DNA of 64,000 nucleotides, from NCBI GenBank assembly GCA_002256395.1, contig NKJG01000001.1:806001-870000 (forward strand). Reading direction: 5' to 3'. This stretch comes from Bacteroidetes bacterium B1(2017) (lineage in GTDB: Bacteria; Bacteroidota; Bacteroidia; UKL13-3). Positions 35,915 through 45,442 of this stretch are shown here, in pieces. How positions within the stretch are numbered: the stretch's first letter is position 1; each line of letters opens with the position of its first letter. Position numbers and translations under genes: made by a program. Under the pieces are notes generated by a model. The model did no database searches. It was not told the origin of the DNA and was given only the letters and a program-made list of their open reading frames with translations.

Positions 35915-36493
35915 TTAAAGTATATTATTCAATTTAACATACTGCAGTAGTAGAATGGTTTTGGCATCTCTAATCTCTCCAGTAGCAAGCAAATTCATAG
36001 CCTCATCGAGTTTCATTTCTAAAACTTCGATGTTTTCCTCCTCGTGTTCTACCCCACCGCCCTCGTTTACCTTCATGTCTTTTGTATACTCTGCAATAAA
36101 GAAATACAACATTTCTGTAACAGAGCCAGGCGACATATACGCCTCAAAAATCTTGCGAACATCTTTTATCTTATATCCTGTTTCTTCTTCGGTTTCCCTA
36201 CGTATGCAGTCTTCTGGGTTATCTTGATCCAATAAGCCCGCACAAGCTTCAATTAACATCCCGCTTTCATTTCCATTAATATAGGTAGGCAATCTAAATT
36301 GCCTTGTTAATATAACAGTATGTTGTTCCTTATTATAAAGTAAAATAGCGGCGCCATTACCTCTATCATAGGCTTCCCTCACTTGGGTGTGTTTTGAACC
36401 ATCTTGCTTGGTATACTCATAGCTAATCTTCTTAAGTACATACCAATTGTTGGAGAGAATTTGGGTGTCTAGTAATTTAATATTGTCAATCAT
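35915..36493 (-). CDS. nudK: NUDIX hydrolase, NudK-like
   Basis: A 192-residue NUDIX enzyme closest in layout to GDP-mannose pyrophosphatase NudK and ADP-sugar hydrolases. It has the dimerisation N-terminus, RQFRLPTYING, and the NUDIX box region CAGLLDQDNPEDCIRRETEE continuing EETGY with the Mg-binding glutamates. YMSPGSVTEMLYFFIAEY is the NudK-type sequence after the box. It cleaves a nucleoside diphosphate sugar; the exact substrate is unproven. Confidence 0.85.
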   Translation of the reverse strand: MIDNIKLLDTQILSNNWYVLKKISYEYTKQDGSKHTQVREAYDRGNGAAILLYNKEQHTVILTRQFRLPTYINGNESGMLIEACAGLLDQDNPEDCIRRETEEETGYKIKDVRKIFEAYMSPGSVTEMLYFFIAEYTKDMKVNEGGGVEHEEENIEVLEMKLDEAMNLLATGEIRDAKTILLLQYVKLNNIL

Positions 36494-36643
36494 GTGTAGC
36501 GTAAACGTAATGTATTGGCTATTTATTTTTGCAAGCTAGGCTTAACCTTGTGCAAGTTAAAAATAAAAAAGTGAACGCAAAGCAGAAGTAACATTGAAAT
36601 CACAAACGAAAAGGAACAAACGAAATTTGGGTCAGCAATACAT

Positions 36644-37852
36644 CTACTGTTGTTGAAGGAAGATTTTTTCTATTGTGCTTTTTCCATTGCCAAAAACATG
36701 TAAAAAGTAAATGCCATTAGCATAAGACGCAAGGTTTATACTGCTAGGTAAGCCTTCTGCTTGAAACACTCTTACCCCAAATATATCATACACTGCTACC
36801 GAAGCATTTTGGTTCAAACCGCTTTGATAGCTAAGGTTTAATAGGCCGGATACAGGATTAGGATAAAATTGAACGGTTAGCTTTTCTTCTTGGCACGAAC
36901 CAACTACAATTACCTCAGAATAAGAACATGCACCATCTATATCAGTTTGTTTTAATCGATAATAGCTATCAACCACAGGTGCATTTGCATACACATACGA
37001 ATACTTGTTTACCGAATTGGAAGTTCCAGCTCCATTAATTTTTGCAAGGCTTATCCAATTGTTTTTATCAGAACTTGTTTCTAACATAAAATAGCGATTA
37101 TTTTTTTCGGAAGCTGTAGTCCAATTGAAAACTATGCTTTGCTTATTGCAACTTGCGTTAAACGAAACTAATTTAACTGGCAATACGGTATTGCTACTAT
37201 AAATATTTATGGCACCTGCAGTTGATAAACCTCTACCCAAAATGGCAGATTTTAATAATAGATTTATGGCACCATTGGCAATTAAAGTACCTCTAAAAAT
37301 AGAGCTATCGCCCAAAGTAAAGGCACCGTTTACATACCAATATACATTATTTTGATTTGCCGAATTAGTCAGCAAAACCTTGCTAGACAAGCCCGTATTT
37401 AAGGCTCCATCCACCTTTATTACAAATACGGCATTTGGGTTTCCCATGGCATTTAAGGTAAGGTTGCCATTAAGAGTAGCAAGTGAGCTAATACAATAAA
37501 TATTGGGAGTAAGTGTTTGCCCGTAACCTAAGCCAGAGGCCAATGGGCTTCCACAAGTTAAGGCACTTAAACTAGCCGCTGCTGTAGCCAAATTTGTAGC
37601 AGCTAAAGTGCTTACAGAATCGGCAATATGTATCGTGCCAATTAAGGTTCCCGGAGGAAAACCCGTAAAGGCACCTGCGTTTGTTCCTATATCACCGATA
37701 ATAGCAGAAGTTCCATAATTATTAAAAGCACCCACGCTAGTAAATAAGGCAAAGGATGCTACTCTACCTAAATTGGGGGCCTGAGCATAATTAAGTATAG
37801 GAAGTGTAACAAATAGCAAAAATAAGCTAGTGTTTAGGACTCTATTTTTCAT
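36644..37852 (-). CDS. Secreted ice-binding protein (DUF3494) with T9SS sorting domain
   Basis: About 403 residues from the ATG at 37852. A signal peptide (ends NYAQ) is followed by the DUF3494/IBP-1 beta-helix domain (residues ~20-215): NLGRVASFALFTSVGAFNNY, TSAIIGDIGTN, FPPGT, and NAVFVIKVDGALNTG are family landmarks. A linker PVKLVSFNASC opens a beta-sandwich module, and the C-terminal FYPNPVSGLLNL...GIYFLHV is a type A sorting signal for T9SS secretion and surface attachment. Such proteins bind ice or inhibit its recrystallisation; some homologues act as adhesins. Confidence 0.88.
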   Translation of the reverse strand: MKNRVLNTSLFLLFVTLPILNYAQAPNLGRVASFALFTSVGAFNNYGTSAIIGDIGTNAGAFTGFPPGTLIGTIHIADSVSTLAATNLATAAASLSALTCGSPLASGLGYGQTLTPNIYCISSLATLNGNLTLNAMGNPNAVFVIKVDGALNTGLSSKVLLTNSANQNNVYWYVNGAFTLGDSSIFRGTLIANGAINLLLKSAILGRGLSTAGAINIYSSNTVLPVKLVSFNASCNKQSIVFNWTTASEKNNRYFMLETSSDKNNWISLAKINGAGTSNSVNKYSYVYANAPVVDSYYRLKQTDIDGACSYSEVIVVGSCQEEKLTVQFYPNPVSGLLNLSYQSGLNQNASVAVYDIFGVRVFQAEGLPSSINLASYANGIYFLHVFGNGKSTIEKIFLQQQ

Positions 37853-38040
37853 AGGAATAAGATTTATGAGAGAAGTATTTCTCTGCAACAAAGATCTATT
37901 CCAATGCGCTGCTAAGTATTACACAATGCGTGCTACTTGTTGTATATTTAACTGATTTAAAAATTGTCCAATTTGCAAAATGCGCAATAAAAAAGGTAAG
38001 GTCTATGGCAAAGCAATTATTTTAAACCTGAATAGAGGTA

Positions 38041-38048
38041 TAGGTTTG
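38041..38048 (+). promoter_or_regulatory. Putative -7 box of the 38.1 kb lipoprotein gene
   Basis: TAGGTTTG matches TAnnTTTG exactly, 25 bases upstream of the ATG at 38074. No clear -33 TTG. Confidence 0.4.
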
Positions 38049-38073
38049 TATTGGAATTTTAAACCAAGATACT

Positions 38074-38793
38074 ATGAAAACCACTCCACTTTTCTTAAAA
38101 TTTTCCATTGGATTTTGTTTCTTGTTCTTTGCCGGCTGCACTAAGTTAGATCTCAATTTACCCTATAATTCCTCAAGTTGCCAGCGCCCCGACCTATTTA
38201 TTACCCTTAGCGATGTTCCAGGTTTTGTAAAACGAACTTTTCTTTCCTCAAAAACCGATACCCTTGTATTTGTATCGAGCACAGGAGAAGAGGCAACAGC
38301 TTATTATACCTATCTAAGTTCCTGTATGAAAGATATAGTTCAATACAAACAAGTAGATTGGACAACAGATTGTGGAGCAATAATGAGAAACGATCATCAG
38401 TTAACTAGAACCTATAAGCAACATTTTATCCTTCCATCCATAGGAGAAGATTTTGAGATTTCGGTTTGCAATGGAGTAGATAATTATGCTAGTTTAAAAC
38501 AAGATAGTATTAACTATTTTACCAATAGCTATATCAGTTATGATAATCCAAGACAGAGGGATGTAATTACGGGGAGTTATGGAGGAATTATTTGGTATAG
38601 CTTTAATAAAAACAATACGTATAACAGGCAATATTATTATTTACCCTCTGCCTACTTAGGTAATAAAGCATATTTAGATGTTTACTATATTACCTATAGT
38701 AAAGGTGGCGTTGAACGTAGAATATACTTTACCGAAAAAGAGCACGTAATTTCATTTTGCGACTATAAGGGAAAAGTTTGGGCAAAGAAGTAG
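38074..38793 (+). CDS. Hypothetical lipoprotein
   Basis: A 239-residue protein with a lipoprotein signal (FLFFAGC at residues 16-22). It then has a Tyr- and Asn-rich, mostly beta sequence with several Cys (CQRPD, SCMKD, TDCGA) that could form disulfides outside the cytoplasm. No family recognised. It is flanked by opposite-strand genes. Confidence 0.6.
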   Translation: MKTTPLFLKFSIGFCFLFFAGCTKLDLNLPYNSSSCQRPDLFITLSDVPGFVKRTFLSSKTDTLVFVSSTGEEATAYYTYLSSCMKDIVQYKQVDWTTDCGAIMRNDHQLTRTYKQHFILPSIGEDFEISVCNGVDNYASLKQDSINYFTNSYISYDNPRQRDVITGSYGGIIWYSFNKNNTYNRQYYYLPSAYLGNKAYLDVYYITYSKGGVERRIYFTEKEHVISFCDYKGKVWAKK

Positions 38794-38827
38794 GTTCAAT
38801 GTAAAAAGGAAAGAAACACAATTGAAT

Positions 38828-39415
38828 CTAATAAACCTCTTCCAATTCTTTTCTTTCTTTTAGCAATAGCCTCGCCGCCTCCATGGCCTCAGGAACATAC
38901 TTCCCGCCTTCAAGAATTTTAAGTAAGGTAGCAGTAGAATAGGACTCATATTTTTCTTTAAATCTAATCACTTCTTCTTCAAATCTTACTTTATCCTTTT
39001 TAATCGCTTCTTCAGAGCTCGGTTCAGGACCCTCCTTTTTAAAAAGAAAATCATTTATCTTTTTAAAGTTAATTTTATAGGTAAGCAATATGGCTAAAAA
39101 AGCTTGGGGTTGAAAATATATGATAAGTCCATTTATTGAAGCCCTAACAGTGGTGGTACCGTAAGAAAATTCAATTATATTAAATAAGCCAATAACAAGT
39201 GTTAGTGTTAAGGTTACCTTATAAAATTTAGGAAATAAAAAGTATACCAAATAATTGAAAGCAAGTACTTCCATTGCCAAATAATTAGTAGCGCTAAGAC
39301 TACAATTTCTAAGCACTACTTCAACAGGTGCTTCCAAGCAAAAGAAACTTAGCAAAAATACTGGCCACAATTGTTTATGACGCTTCATGTTAGTTTTGAG
39401 TTGTTCCTCGTCCAT
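38828..39415 (-). CDS. Hypothetical membrane protein with charged C-terminal helix
   Basis: A 195-residue protein: four or so hydrophobic segments in the first 120 residues, then a Lys/Glu-rich helical tail (FEEEVIRFKEKYESYSTATL) on the cytoplasmic side. It starts 9 bases after the HEAT-like gene's stop, so the two are probably co-transcribed. No known family. Confidence 0.55.
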   Translation of the reverse strand: MDEEQLKTNMKRHKQLWPVFLLSFFCLEAPVEVVLRNCSLSATNYLAMEVLAFNYLVYFLFPKFYKVTLTLTLVIGLFNIIEFSYGTTTVRASINGLIIYFQPQAFLAILLTYKINFKKINDFLFKKEGPEPSSEEAIKKDKVRFEEEVIRFKEKYESYSTATLLKILEGGKYVPEAMEAARLLLKERKELEEVY

Positions 39416-39424
39416 TGAATTTTG

Positions 39425-40738
39425 TTACTTACTTAATAATCGAATGGGAGGATAACTATCGTACTTAATTTCTTCTTTAATAGTTTTAGATAACATCTTA
39501 TTTTCTAGGAGTGTTTCAATAATGTATAATCTATGTATACCGCAGGTTAACCTATCATACATAGCCTCTAATGGCAACTTACATTCTTTGGTTATATTGG
39601 TTTGATAAATTCCCAAAACAGCAGACACGATAGAATGAACATCGTCGTCATTTTTGCATCTTTCAACCAATTTGGTAATTAATTTATAATCGCCCTTCTT
39701 ATAATTTAATTCCAAAAGCTCCAGGTAGGTGGCAGAGTCTTTTGCTTTTGATAGCTTTTCAAGTGCAAATTCTCGAATATCATTACCAGAAAAGTGTTTT
39801 AGTGCTCTTGCTCCCGCTTTTGCCAGTTGCTTTTCTGCTATTTTAGTGCTTCTTGCGATGTTAAAAATTGTGAGATAAGAATAAGGATATTTTATATGAG
39901 CAAATACCTTCAGGTATTTTTCAATTTTATTAGCATCCGTTTCTTTTAAGAAATCATTTGCCAATTTTTTTACATCTGCCTTCGTTAAATCCTTCGCAAA
40001 TACCTGCCTCAATGGAACCGTTAAATTAGCTTCAATTCTTTTGCTAACCGTTGCATAACTTTCTTTTAGGTTCCTTTTCTGAGGGCCTCTTTTGGATCTT
40101 ATTTTTTGCACCGAATCAAGAAAGGTTTTAATATCACTATCCGTTTCACTTGCCTTCTTTAGTTCTTTATTTACCTTAATTTCTGGGTGTACATTTTGAA
40201 ACGACTCTAGCATCCAACCATCTTCCCATTCTTCTGAATTGTTTCGCAAAATTTTACCCCGAGTTTTGGCAATATGTTTCAATCCTTCCAAACCATCTAT
40301 CTTTAAAATGGCATCTTGGCCAGTCCAGTCTAAATCATCCTTAGTCTTTTTAGCGTAACACTTATAGATGGCTTTCCTTGCTTCTTTATCGCCTTGCAGA
40401 GCAAATAAAGCTGCCAAATCAAAAAGCTGAACCAAGGCCCAATAGTCTTTGCGCTCGTTGGCAAGTGCATCTAAAATAGCTTGCCTTATTTTCTCCTTTT
40501 TGGAGGAAAGTTCAATGAGTTCAAAAATAAAATCTGCTCTACTACCTTCACATTGATTATCGTAAGATAAATTTCTTACTGCCCCCTTTAGTATCTCTTT
40601 AGAAAAGTCAATACTGGAATTGCGCTTCAATAACAAATAAGCTTCACCAGTACCACGTTCAAGGGCGCTTCTAAATTTTCTAAGAATTTCTTTCTTAGCG
40701 GCAGTATCAATAGGCGACTCTTCTGTGATTTTATTCAT
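39425..40738 (-). CDS. HEAT-like alpha-solenoid protein
   Basis: A 437-residue cytosolic protein, nearly all helical, rich in Lys, Glu, Leu and Ala. Repeated helix pairs such as AGARALKHFSGNDIREFALE and LDALANERKDYWALVQLFD resemble HEAT repeats. RSKRGPQKRNLK near the middle is a basic linker. It probably mediates protein binding; some related proteins are adaptor or phage-defence components, but nothing here shows that. It is followed directly by the membrane-protein gene. Confidence 0.6.
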   Translation of the reverse strand: MNKITEESPIDTAAKKEILRKFRSALERGTGEAYLLLKRNSSIDFSKEILKGAVRNLSYDNQCEGSRADFIFELIELSSKKEKIRQAILDALANERKDYWALVQLFDLAALFALQGDKEARKAIYKCYAKKTKDDLDWTGQDAILKIDGLEGLKHIAKTRGKILRNNSEEWEDGWMLESFQNVHPEIKVNKELKKASETDSDIKTFLDSVQKIRSKRGPQKRNLKESYATVSKRIEANLTVPLRQVFAKDLTKADVKKLANDFLKETDANKIEKYLKVFAHIKYPYSYLTIFNIARSTKIAEKQLAKAGARALKHFSGNDIREFALEKLSKAKDSATYLELLELNYKKGDYKLITKLVERCKNDDDVHSIVSAVLGIYQTNITKECKLPLEAMYDRLTCGIHRLYIIETLLENKMLSKTIKEEIKYDSYPPIRLLSK

Positions 40739-40755
40739 AAACAGGAAAGACCAAT

Positions 40756-41631
40756 TTATTCTACCACAAACTTCATGAAACTAGTTTCATATCCTTCCAA
40801 TTTCAAAAAATAGAGGCCTTTGATTAAGCCTTCTACGGCTATTTGGTTCAACGAAGGAAGAGCATCTGCCAATACTATTTTACCTGTTGTATCATATATT
40901 TCATAGGCGCATTGAGAAGGTATGTTTGAACCTAATAAAGTTATTGTGTTACTGCATGGATTAGGAAATAAAGTAAGCGCTTTTTGCTTAGGTAAGTCCA
41001 ACAATCCGGTAGCACCTGTTTTTTCAATAACGTAGTAAAGTAGGGATGAACCTTGAATATCATTCCATTCACCAGCTTTACCTAGCATACTAGAACCTGC
41101 AGGCCAGCCCGCTAAACCAATGGCAGCATGATTTTGAAAGGGTGCATAATTATCAGGCTCATTGGGAGTGCCCGTGCTTTTTCCACCCCAATTAAAATAC
41201 CTACCGTTTACGGCAATTCCATTTCCCAATCCATTTGCACCCTGGCCAGTCCAAAAGTTTATTCCACTTGTATCATTATTTCCATTCCAAATCCAAGTAC
41301 CTTCATTGGTTTGGTCTGTTGCTCCAATCCATACATAGGCAATACCTCCACCATTGTCAATACTTGTATAAGTAGGGCTAACCCCCGCACTTAAAATGCC
41401 TGCATAAACGGCATTTTGCTCATTCGAATCATTTATTTCTACCAAATAACCACCGCGTTCAACAGCACAGGCCGAAGCACTCGCCCATAGACGCTTCTCT
41501 TTTACTACCTCATAATTTTTACCAGCATAGGTAAAGCTAAACACATTGGCTTCTTGGGCACATTGGGCATGTAATTTTATTGAACCTAAAATAAGGCTGC
41601 AGACAATAAGTGCCAAAAATTTGTTTTTCAT
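40756..41631 (-). CDS. Secreted C-type lectin-domain protein with T9SS sorting domain
   Basis: A 291-residue exported protein. The signal peptide ends LHAQ. A C-type lectin fold (residues ~30-200) begins FTYAGKNYEVVKEKRLWASA and has GGYLVEINDSNEQNAV, WIGATDQTNEGTWIWNGN, the Ca/sugar motif EPDN and the WND motif in GEWNDIQG. The C-terminal ALTLFPNPCSNTITLLG...GLYFLKL is a type A T9SS sorting signal. Glycan binding at the cell surface or in the medium is likely; EPD/EPN-type motifs favour Ca-dependent mannose/galactose-type sugars. Confidence 0.85.
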   Translation of the reverse strand: MKNKFLALIVCSLILGSIKLHAQCAQEANVFSFTYAGKNYEVVKEKRLWASASACAVERGGYLVEINDSNEQNAVYAGILSAGVSPTYTSIDNGGGIAYVWIGATDQTNEGTWIWNGNNDTSGINFWTGQGANGLGNGIAVNGRYFNWGGKSTGTPNEPDNYAPFQNHAAIGLAGWPAGSSMLGKAGEWNDIQGSSLLYYVIEKTGATGLLDLPKQKALTLFPNPCSNTITLLGSNIPSQCAYEIYDTTGKIVLADALPSLNQIAVEGLIKGLYFLKLEGYETSFMKFVVE

Positions 41632-41687
41632 ATGGGTAAACTAAAAAATCAGTACAATACTAAACCTAAAGTGAGTAAACTAGTAAT

Positions 41688-42305
41688 TTATCGTCTAATA
41701 ATTTTAAAGGCTAAATCTCTACCAATCCCTTGCATAATAGCTAGGTTGATCCAACTTAAAGCAAATTTTTCAAGGAGCTCAACTTTATCATCTCCACCAA
41801 AATCGTAGCAGGTAGCAAAGCCAATATCAGTAGAGAGTTGCTGAGCCAATTGCTTGGCGGCCTTATTATCTCCTGCACAAAACATATCAATGCCTTGGCC
41901 ACTATATGTTGGGTTCAACATGTTTTCAAAACCGGTTGTATTAAAACATTTCACTACCACATCACTTTGGGTCAGAGCTTTAATAGCATGGTAAGCGGTG
42001 GCATAATTCTCAGGCCTTGTGCGAATAGAATTGGTAGCATCAATAATTGTTTTGCCTGTGATATTTCCAAGTTGAGGTATCACTTGCAAAACCATATCTG
42101 GCGGGGTAGTTATAATAATTACCTCGCTTTGTTTGGCAGCATTTTCAATGGAGGTAAATCTATCTTCTCCAATTTTTGTTGCCAACAAAATAGATTTTTC
42201 ACTTAATGGAAACTTTGCTCCCATTAATACAGTATGTCCTGCTTTAATAAATTGCTGAGCCAAAGCCCCTCCTACATTTCCTGTTCCGACAAGTGCTATG
42301 TTCAT
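41688..42305 (-). CDS. NADP-binding oxidoreductase of the F420-dependent NADP reductase-like family
   Basis: A 205-residue protein with a Rossmann start IALVGTGNVGGALAQQF, then VIIITTPPDMVLQVIP and IIDATNSI. This is the NADPH:F420 oxidoreductase-like (PF03807-type) layout. Bacteroidota generally do not make F420, so it probably works on another acceptor. It is monocistronic. Confidence 0.75.
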   Translation of the reverse strand: MNIALVGTGNVGGALAQQFIKAGHTVLMGAKFPLSEKSILLATKIGEDRFTSIENAAKQSEVIIITTPPDMVLQVIPQLGNITGKTIIDATNSIRTRPENYATAYHAIKALTQSDVVVKCFNTTGFENMLNPTYSGQGIDMFCAGDNKAAKQLAQQLSTDIGFATCYDFGGDDKVELLEKFALSWINLAIMQGIGRDLAFKIIRR

Positions 42306-42336
42306 GTATTTGTAGTATTAAAATTTGTTGCCTAAT

Positions 42337-42804
42337 TTATTTCACTCGATTATACGTTAATTTATTCCCTCTTGCCATATAAGACAGGCTAAGAGTATTC
42401 TTATCAACTCCTAGAATATACCAACATAAGTCAGATTTCTTACATGAAATATAAGAATCTTCTTCTAAGTTTTCTTTTGAATTTTTGTCAGAGTCATTTA
42501 AACATTTATTAGCTAAAACAAACTCTTCCACATCCCAATCTGCCATACCCTCTGCAATTTCTCTCATTTCATTCCCTTCAAATACAAGAAAATTTGTTGT
42601 ATCATCTATATGCTGCCATTTGCCTTGGAGCAACAAAAATGTTTCGCTTTTGGCAATGGTGTCAGCAGGTTTTTCTTTTGTTCTTGCTAGCTCATTAACT
42701 GTAGAATCTGCTATAATTACCTTATTTGTTGTGTTGCTAAAGCTATTGCAGCTAATTAAAATAATCAGTAAATAAGATATACTCCTAAAATTTATTTTTA
42801 ACAT
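42337..42804 (-). CDS. Hypothetical lipoprotein (lipocalin-like start)
   Basis: A 155-residue protein with a lipoprotein signal (IILISC). LLQGKWQHIDDTTNFLVFEGNEM resembles the first strands of lipocalin-like domains. Cys residues near the C-terminus (NKCLND, ISCKKSDLCWY) may form disulfides. It lies 10 bases downstream of the next gene and is probably co-transcribed with it. Confidence 0.55.
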   Translation of the reverse strand: MLKINFRSISYLLIILISCNSFSNTTNKVIIADSTVNELARTKEKPADTIAKSETFLLLQGKWQHIDDTTNFLVFEGNEMREIAEGMADWDVEEFVLANKCLNDSDKNSKENLEEDSYISCKKSDLCWYILGVDKNTLSLSYMARGNKLTYNRVK

Positions 42805-42814
42805 GCTTTATTCT

Positions 42815-43315
42815 TTAAAAATACTGTCCAAATCCAAAATAAATTGGCAAATCAAAATGAAGTGTATGCGAGTAAAATAGCCTAGGATTGTATCCTAAAT
42901 GCCAGAATCCATTGGTCATTTCATTTTTGGTAATTCTACCCCGAATGCCAATAATGGCATTTAAATCTACATACGTAACATTTCCATAGAAATTTATGGA
43001 AGGTTCAATACCCAATTCTAGAAAGGTTCTATTAGTGCCAAACAATTGAGCAATTTCTGGTGTAATTATAAAATCGCTGGGGTCGTTACGAGGCGGTTCA
43101 ACCTCACCTGGCATGTACCCTATACCAATAGACGCAATAGTTTGGGTCCATTTAAATTTTAGAAGTCTCCGCTCATATTTTAGGTGATAAAGTCCTTGCC
43201 TTGGGCCGGTAACATAAATAATGTTATTTAAGGTATCACCAGATGATTGCGCATTAAGGTTGGCACCTAAGGCAATTAAAATAAGTAAGGCTATTCCTTT
43301 TATCCAACGCATCAT
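42815..43315 (-). CDS. Hypothetical exported beta-barrel-like protein
   Basis: A 166-residue exported protein (signal ends NLNAQ). Strands such as GLYHLKYERRLLKF and VTYVDLNAIIGIRGRI and the final LPIYFGFGQYF with a C-terminal aromatic fit a small outer-membrane barrel. No family recognised. Confidence 0.55.
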   Translation of the reverse strand: MMRWIKGIALLILIALGANLNAQSSGDTLNNIIYVTGPRQGLYHLKYERRLLKFKWTQTIASIGIGYMPGEVEPPRNDPSDFIITPEIAQLFGTNRTFLELGIEPSINFYGNVTYVDLNAIIGIRGRITKNEMTNGFWHLGYNPRLFYSHTLHFDLPIYFGFGQYF

Positions 43316-43382
43316 TTTAAATCGTAGGTTTTAAATTTCCAATACCAATCTAGCAATATAGGAATTTTCTTTAAGGTAAAGC

Positions 43383-43550
43383 TTATGGAGTAGCTAGCAT
43401 TTCCAAATCAAGTTTGTATTTTTCCTTGTATTTAGTGTTGGGTATATTTGAGTTATCTTGCAAAGCCAACGTATTTAATAATTGCCTCCCTACTTTAGGG
43501 TCAAAACATAGAATACATGGTATCCTAAACTTAGCAACTAGTACTGCCCT
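43383..43550 (-). pseudogene. Possible 3' remnant of a coding sequence
   Basis: The minus strand stays open for about 55 codons without an ATG (CFDPKVGRQLLNTLALQ and KYKEKYKLDLEMLATP, then TAA at 43383-43385), starting in the tail of the TPR gene in another frame. The residue mix looks protein-like. It may be a leftover of a duplicated or deleted gene, or chance. Confidence 0.2.
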
Positions 43551-44626
43551 CTATAAAATTTGTTTTTATAATCTAGTTGAAGGCCATTATCGTTAAACCA
43601 TTTGGCAAAGCTTTCAAACTTTTCTTTGTTTTCCTTTTGCCACTTAATAAAACCTTCTACATCGCCTTTCATTAATATCCAATGATTATAGGCTTCCATA
43701 TGTCCTGCCTCTTTTATTTTCTTTTGAAAATCAAACAAAACATTTGGATACTTTTTATCCTGCCCATTTGCAAAGTAATTATCTACAAAAGAACTTCTAA
43801 TTTTATCCAAGGAGTTAATATCAATTGTCTTTACAGATAGCATAGAAAACATTAATGTTGGTTCGTACACCCCCACCCCAAAAGGTAATTTAAATTTACT
43901 TGGATCAGATAAAGCAGAAATATCCATACTAGCATTTTTGCTAAAGCTTACCGACATACTGCTATCACTTGTAAATTTAATTTCACTTTTGTAGGTATCA
44001 TATAACAATTTACTAATTTCGGCTGTACGCTTGCTATTTCGTTCTAAGTTCATAAAAATCTCACCATAAATCATGCCCCAAACTTCCTCGCTAGACCCAC
44101 AAAAAATGCGTGCTGCGCGATAATAGTTAGAAGGAAAACTTGGATCCACTTCGATGCCTTTTTCATAAAAACCAATGGCTTTTTCAAACTCATTTTTGCC
44201 CCAATACACATTTCCTTTTTCCAGGTAAATCATACCCGAATTAGGAAATTTCTTTAATCCCTCATCATAGATTTCAAAGGCCTTTTCCGTGTTTCCAACT
44301 TCATCATAACTGTTTCCTAAAAGCTGAAACAAGCGTTCATTTACGTCTTTATGATTTTTGTTTTTTTCTAAAATTTTTATTGCTGTTTTATAGTCTTCTT
44401 TATAATAATAGGCATAGGCCATTTCGTAGGGGTAATCAAACCTGTCGGGATCTAATTTTTGTGCCTCTTCAAGTAACTTAATACTCTCATCTAATTTGCC
44501 ACTATCCATTAGTTTTATGGCTTCTTTTCCTTTAGAAAGGGCTTGTTCTTTGTTGCTTTGTGCGGTTGCAAATTGAGTTGAAATAACTAAAAGTACTAAA
44601 CTGATAATTCTACTAGTTTTGTTCAT
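43538..44626 (-). CDS. Secreted TPR-repeat protein
   Basis: A 362-residue exported protein (signal ends FATAQ). At least four tetratricopeptide repeats occupy residues 25-185 (AIKLMDSGKLDESIKLLEEA, YKTAIKILEKNKNHKDVNER, KAFEIYDEGLKKFPNSGMIY, FEKAIGFYEKGIEVDPSFPS). The C-terminal half is a mixed alpha/beta domain ending KNKFYRGQY that I do not recognise. Likely a periplasmic or surface interaction protein. Confidence 0.75.
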   Translation of the reverse strand: MNKTSRIISLVLLVISTQFATAQSNKEQALSKGKEAIKLMDSGKLDESIKLLEEAQKLDPDRFDYPYEMAYAYYYKEDYKTAIKILEKNKNHKDVNERLFQLLGNSYDEVGNTEKAFEIYDEGLKKFPNSGMIYLEKGNVYWGKNEFEKAIGFYEKGIEVDPSFPSNYYRAARIFCGSSEEVWGMIYGEIFMNLERNSKRTAEISKLLYDTYKSEIKFTSDSSMSVSFSKNASMDISALSDPSKFKLPFGVGVYEPTLMFSMLSVKTIDINSLDKIRSSFVDNYFANGQDKKYPNVLFDFQKKIKEAGHMEAYNHWILMKGDVEGFIKWQKENKEKFESFAKWFNDNGLQLDYKNKFYRGQY

Positions 44627-44862
44627 AGGGCGAGTGTTTTTTATTGTTTGTTAATATACTTATATATTTCTAATTCCATCTCTGCGTTTTTTTCTGAAAT
44701 GAAAAAAATTTTCTACTTAATAATAACAGGCTTTGGCAGGCTAGCACAAGTAAACAATATGTGAATTTTGCAATTCAAACTAATTGTTATGTAAGGTTTT
44801 GTAGGCACTTTAGGTGGATTTTCGTTGCGGAATTATTCCACACCAAACTTTAATTCAAATTT

Positions 44863-45297
44863 ATGAAAAATTTTAAATTTTATCTACTGCTAACACTAGC
44901 TATTACTGCAATGGCTCTTGCTTTACAATCATGTAAAAAAGGCAGCGACGATCCAGCTGTTTCTGTTTATTCAAGAAAAGATAGGTTCACTAACACTTGG
45001 ACACTTACAAAATATGAGAAGAATGGCGCTGTACAAGACCTTAGCGGAACCACCTATCAATATAGTGTGTTTAATACTGGCAACTTAACTCAAACTATTG
45101 AAGGAACTATTTTTGGGTTCCCAACTAGGTCGGTTAAAGATGGTACTTGGAGCTTTCAAAATGACGATGAAGATGTAAAGATTACCATTGGCTCAGATGC
45201 TACCGTTTACAATATTCAACGCCTAGCCTCAAAAGAACTTTGGCTTCGCAAAACCATTGATGCCGATACGTATGTTTACTATTTCACTGGTTTGTAG
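44863..45297 (+). CDS. Lipocalin-like lipoprotein
   Basis: A 144-residue protein with a lipoprotein signal (ALQSC at residues 20-24). A single small beta-barrel-like domain follows (TNTWTLTKYEKNGAVQDLSG; DGTWSFQNDDEDVKITIGSD; ELWLRKTID), the usual layout of the lipocalin-like lipoproteins frequent in Bacteroidota. Ligand unknown. Confidence 0.7.
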   Translation: MKNFKFYLLLTLAITAMALALQSCKKGSDDPAVSVYSRKDRFTNTWTLTKYEKNGAVQDLSGTTYQYSVFNTGNLTQTIEGTIFGFPTRSVKDGTWSFQNDDEDVKITIGSDATVYNIQRLASKELWLRKTIDADTYVYYFTGL

Positions 45298-45354
45298 TTG
45301 ATTTTGACTGAACAATTCAATCAGAGGTAGAGCTCATATATTTTCACCAGGTTT

Positions 45355-45390
45355 CTCTCCAATACCAATTCTTTATTTGGTATTGGAGAG
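45355..45390. terminator. Bidirectional terminator hairpin
   Basis: CTCTCCAATACCAA (45355-45368) pairs perfectly with TTGGTATTGGAGAG (45377-45390) around an 8-base loop. It lies between two convergent genes; T runs are short. Confidence 0.65.
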
Positions 45391-45442
45391 TTTGCTTCTA
45401 GCCCAAACCTAACAATTTCGTTTATCGTTGGAATTAGCTCTT

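Noticed and set aside
45361..45384. Second ParD operator (TACCAATTCTT shared with 48272-48282)
   Set aside because: Here the string is part of a 14-bp terminator stem between convergent genes; the arm spacing differs from the parD site.
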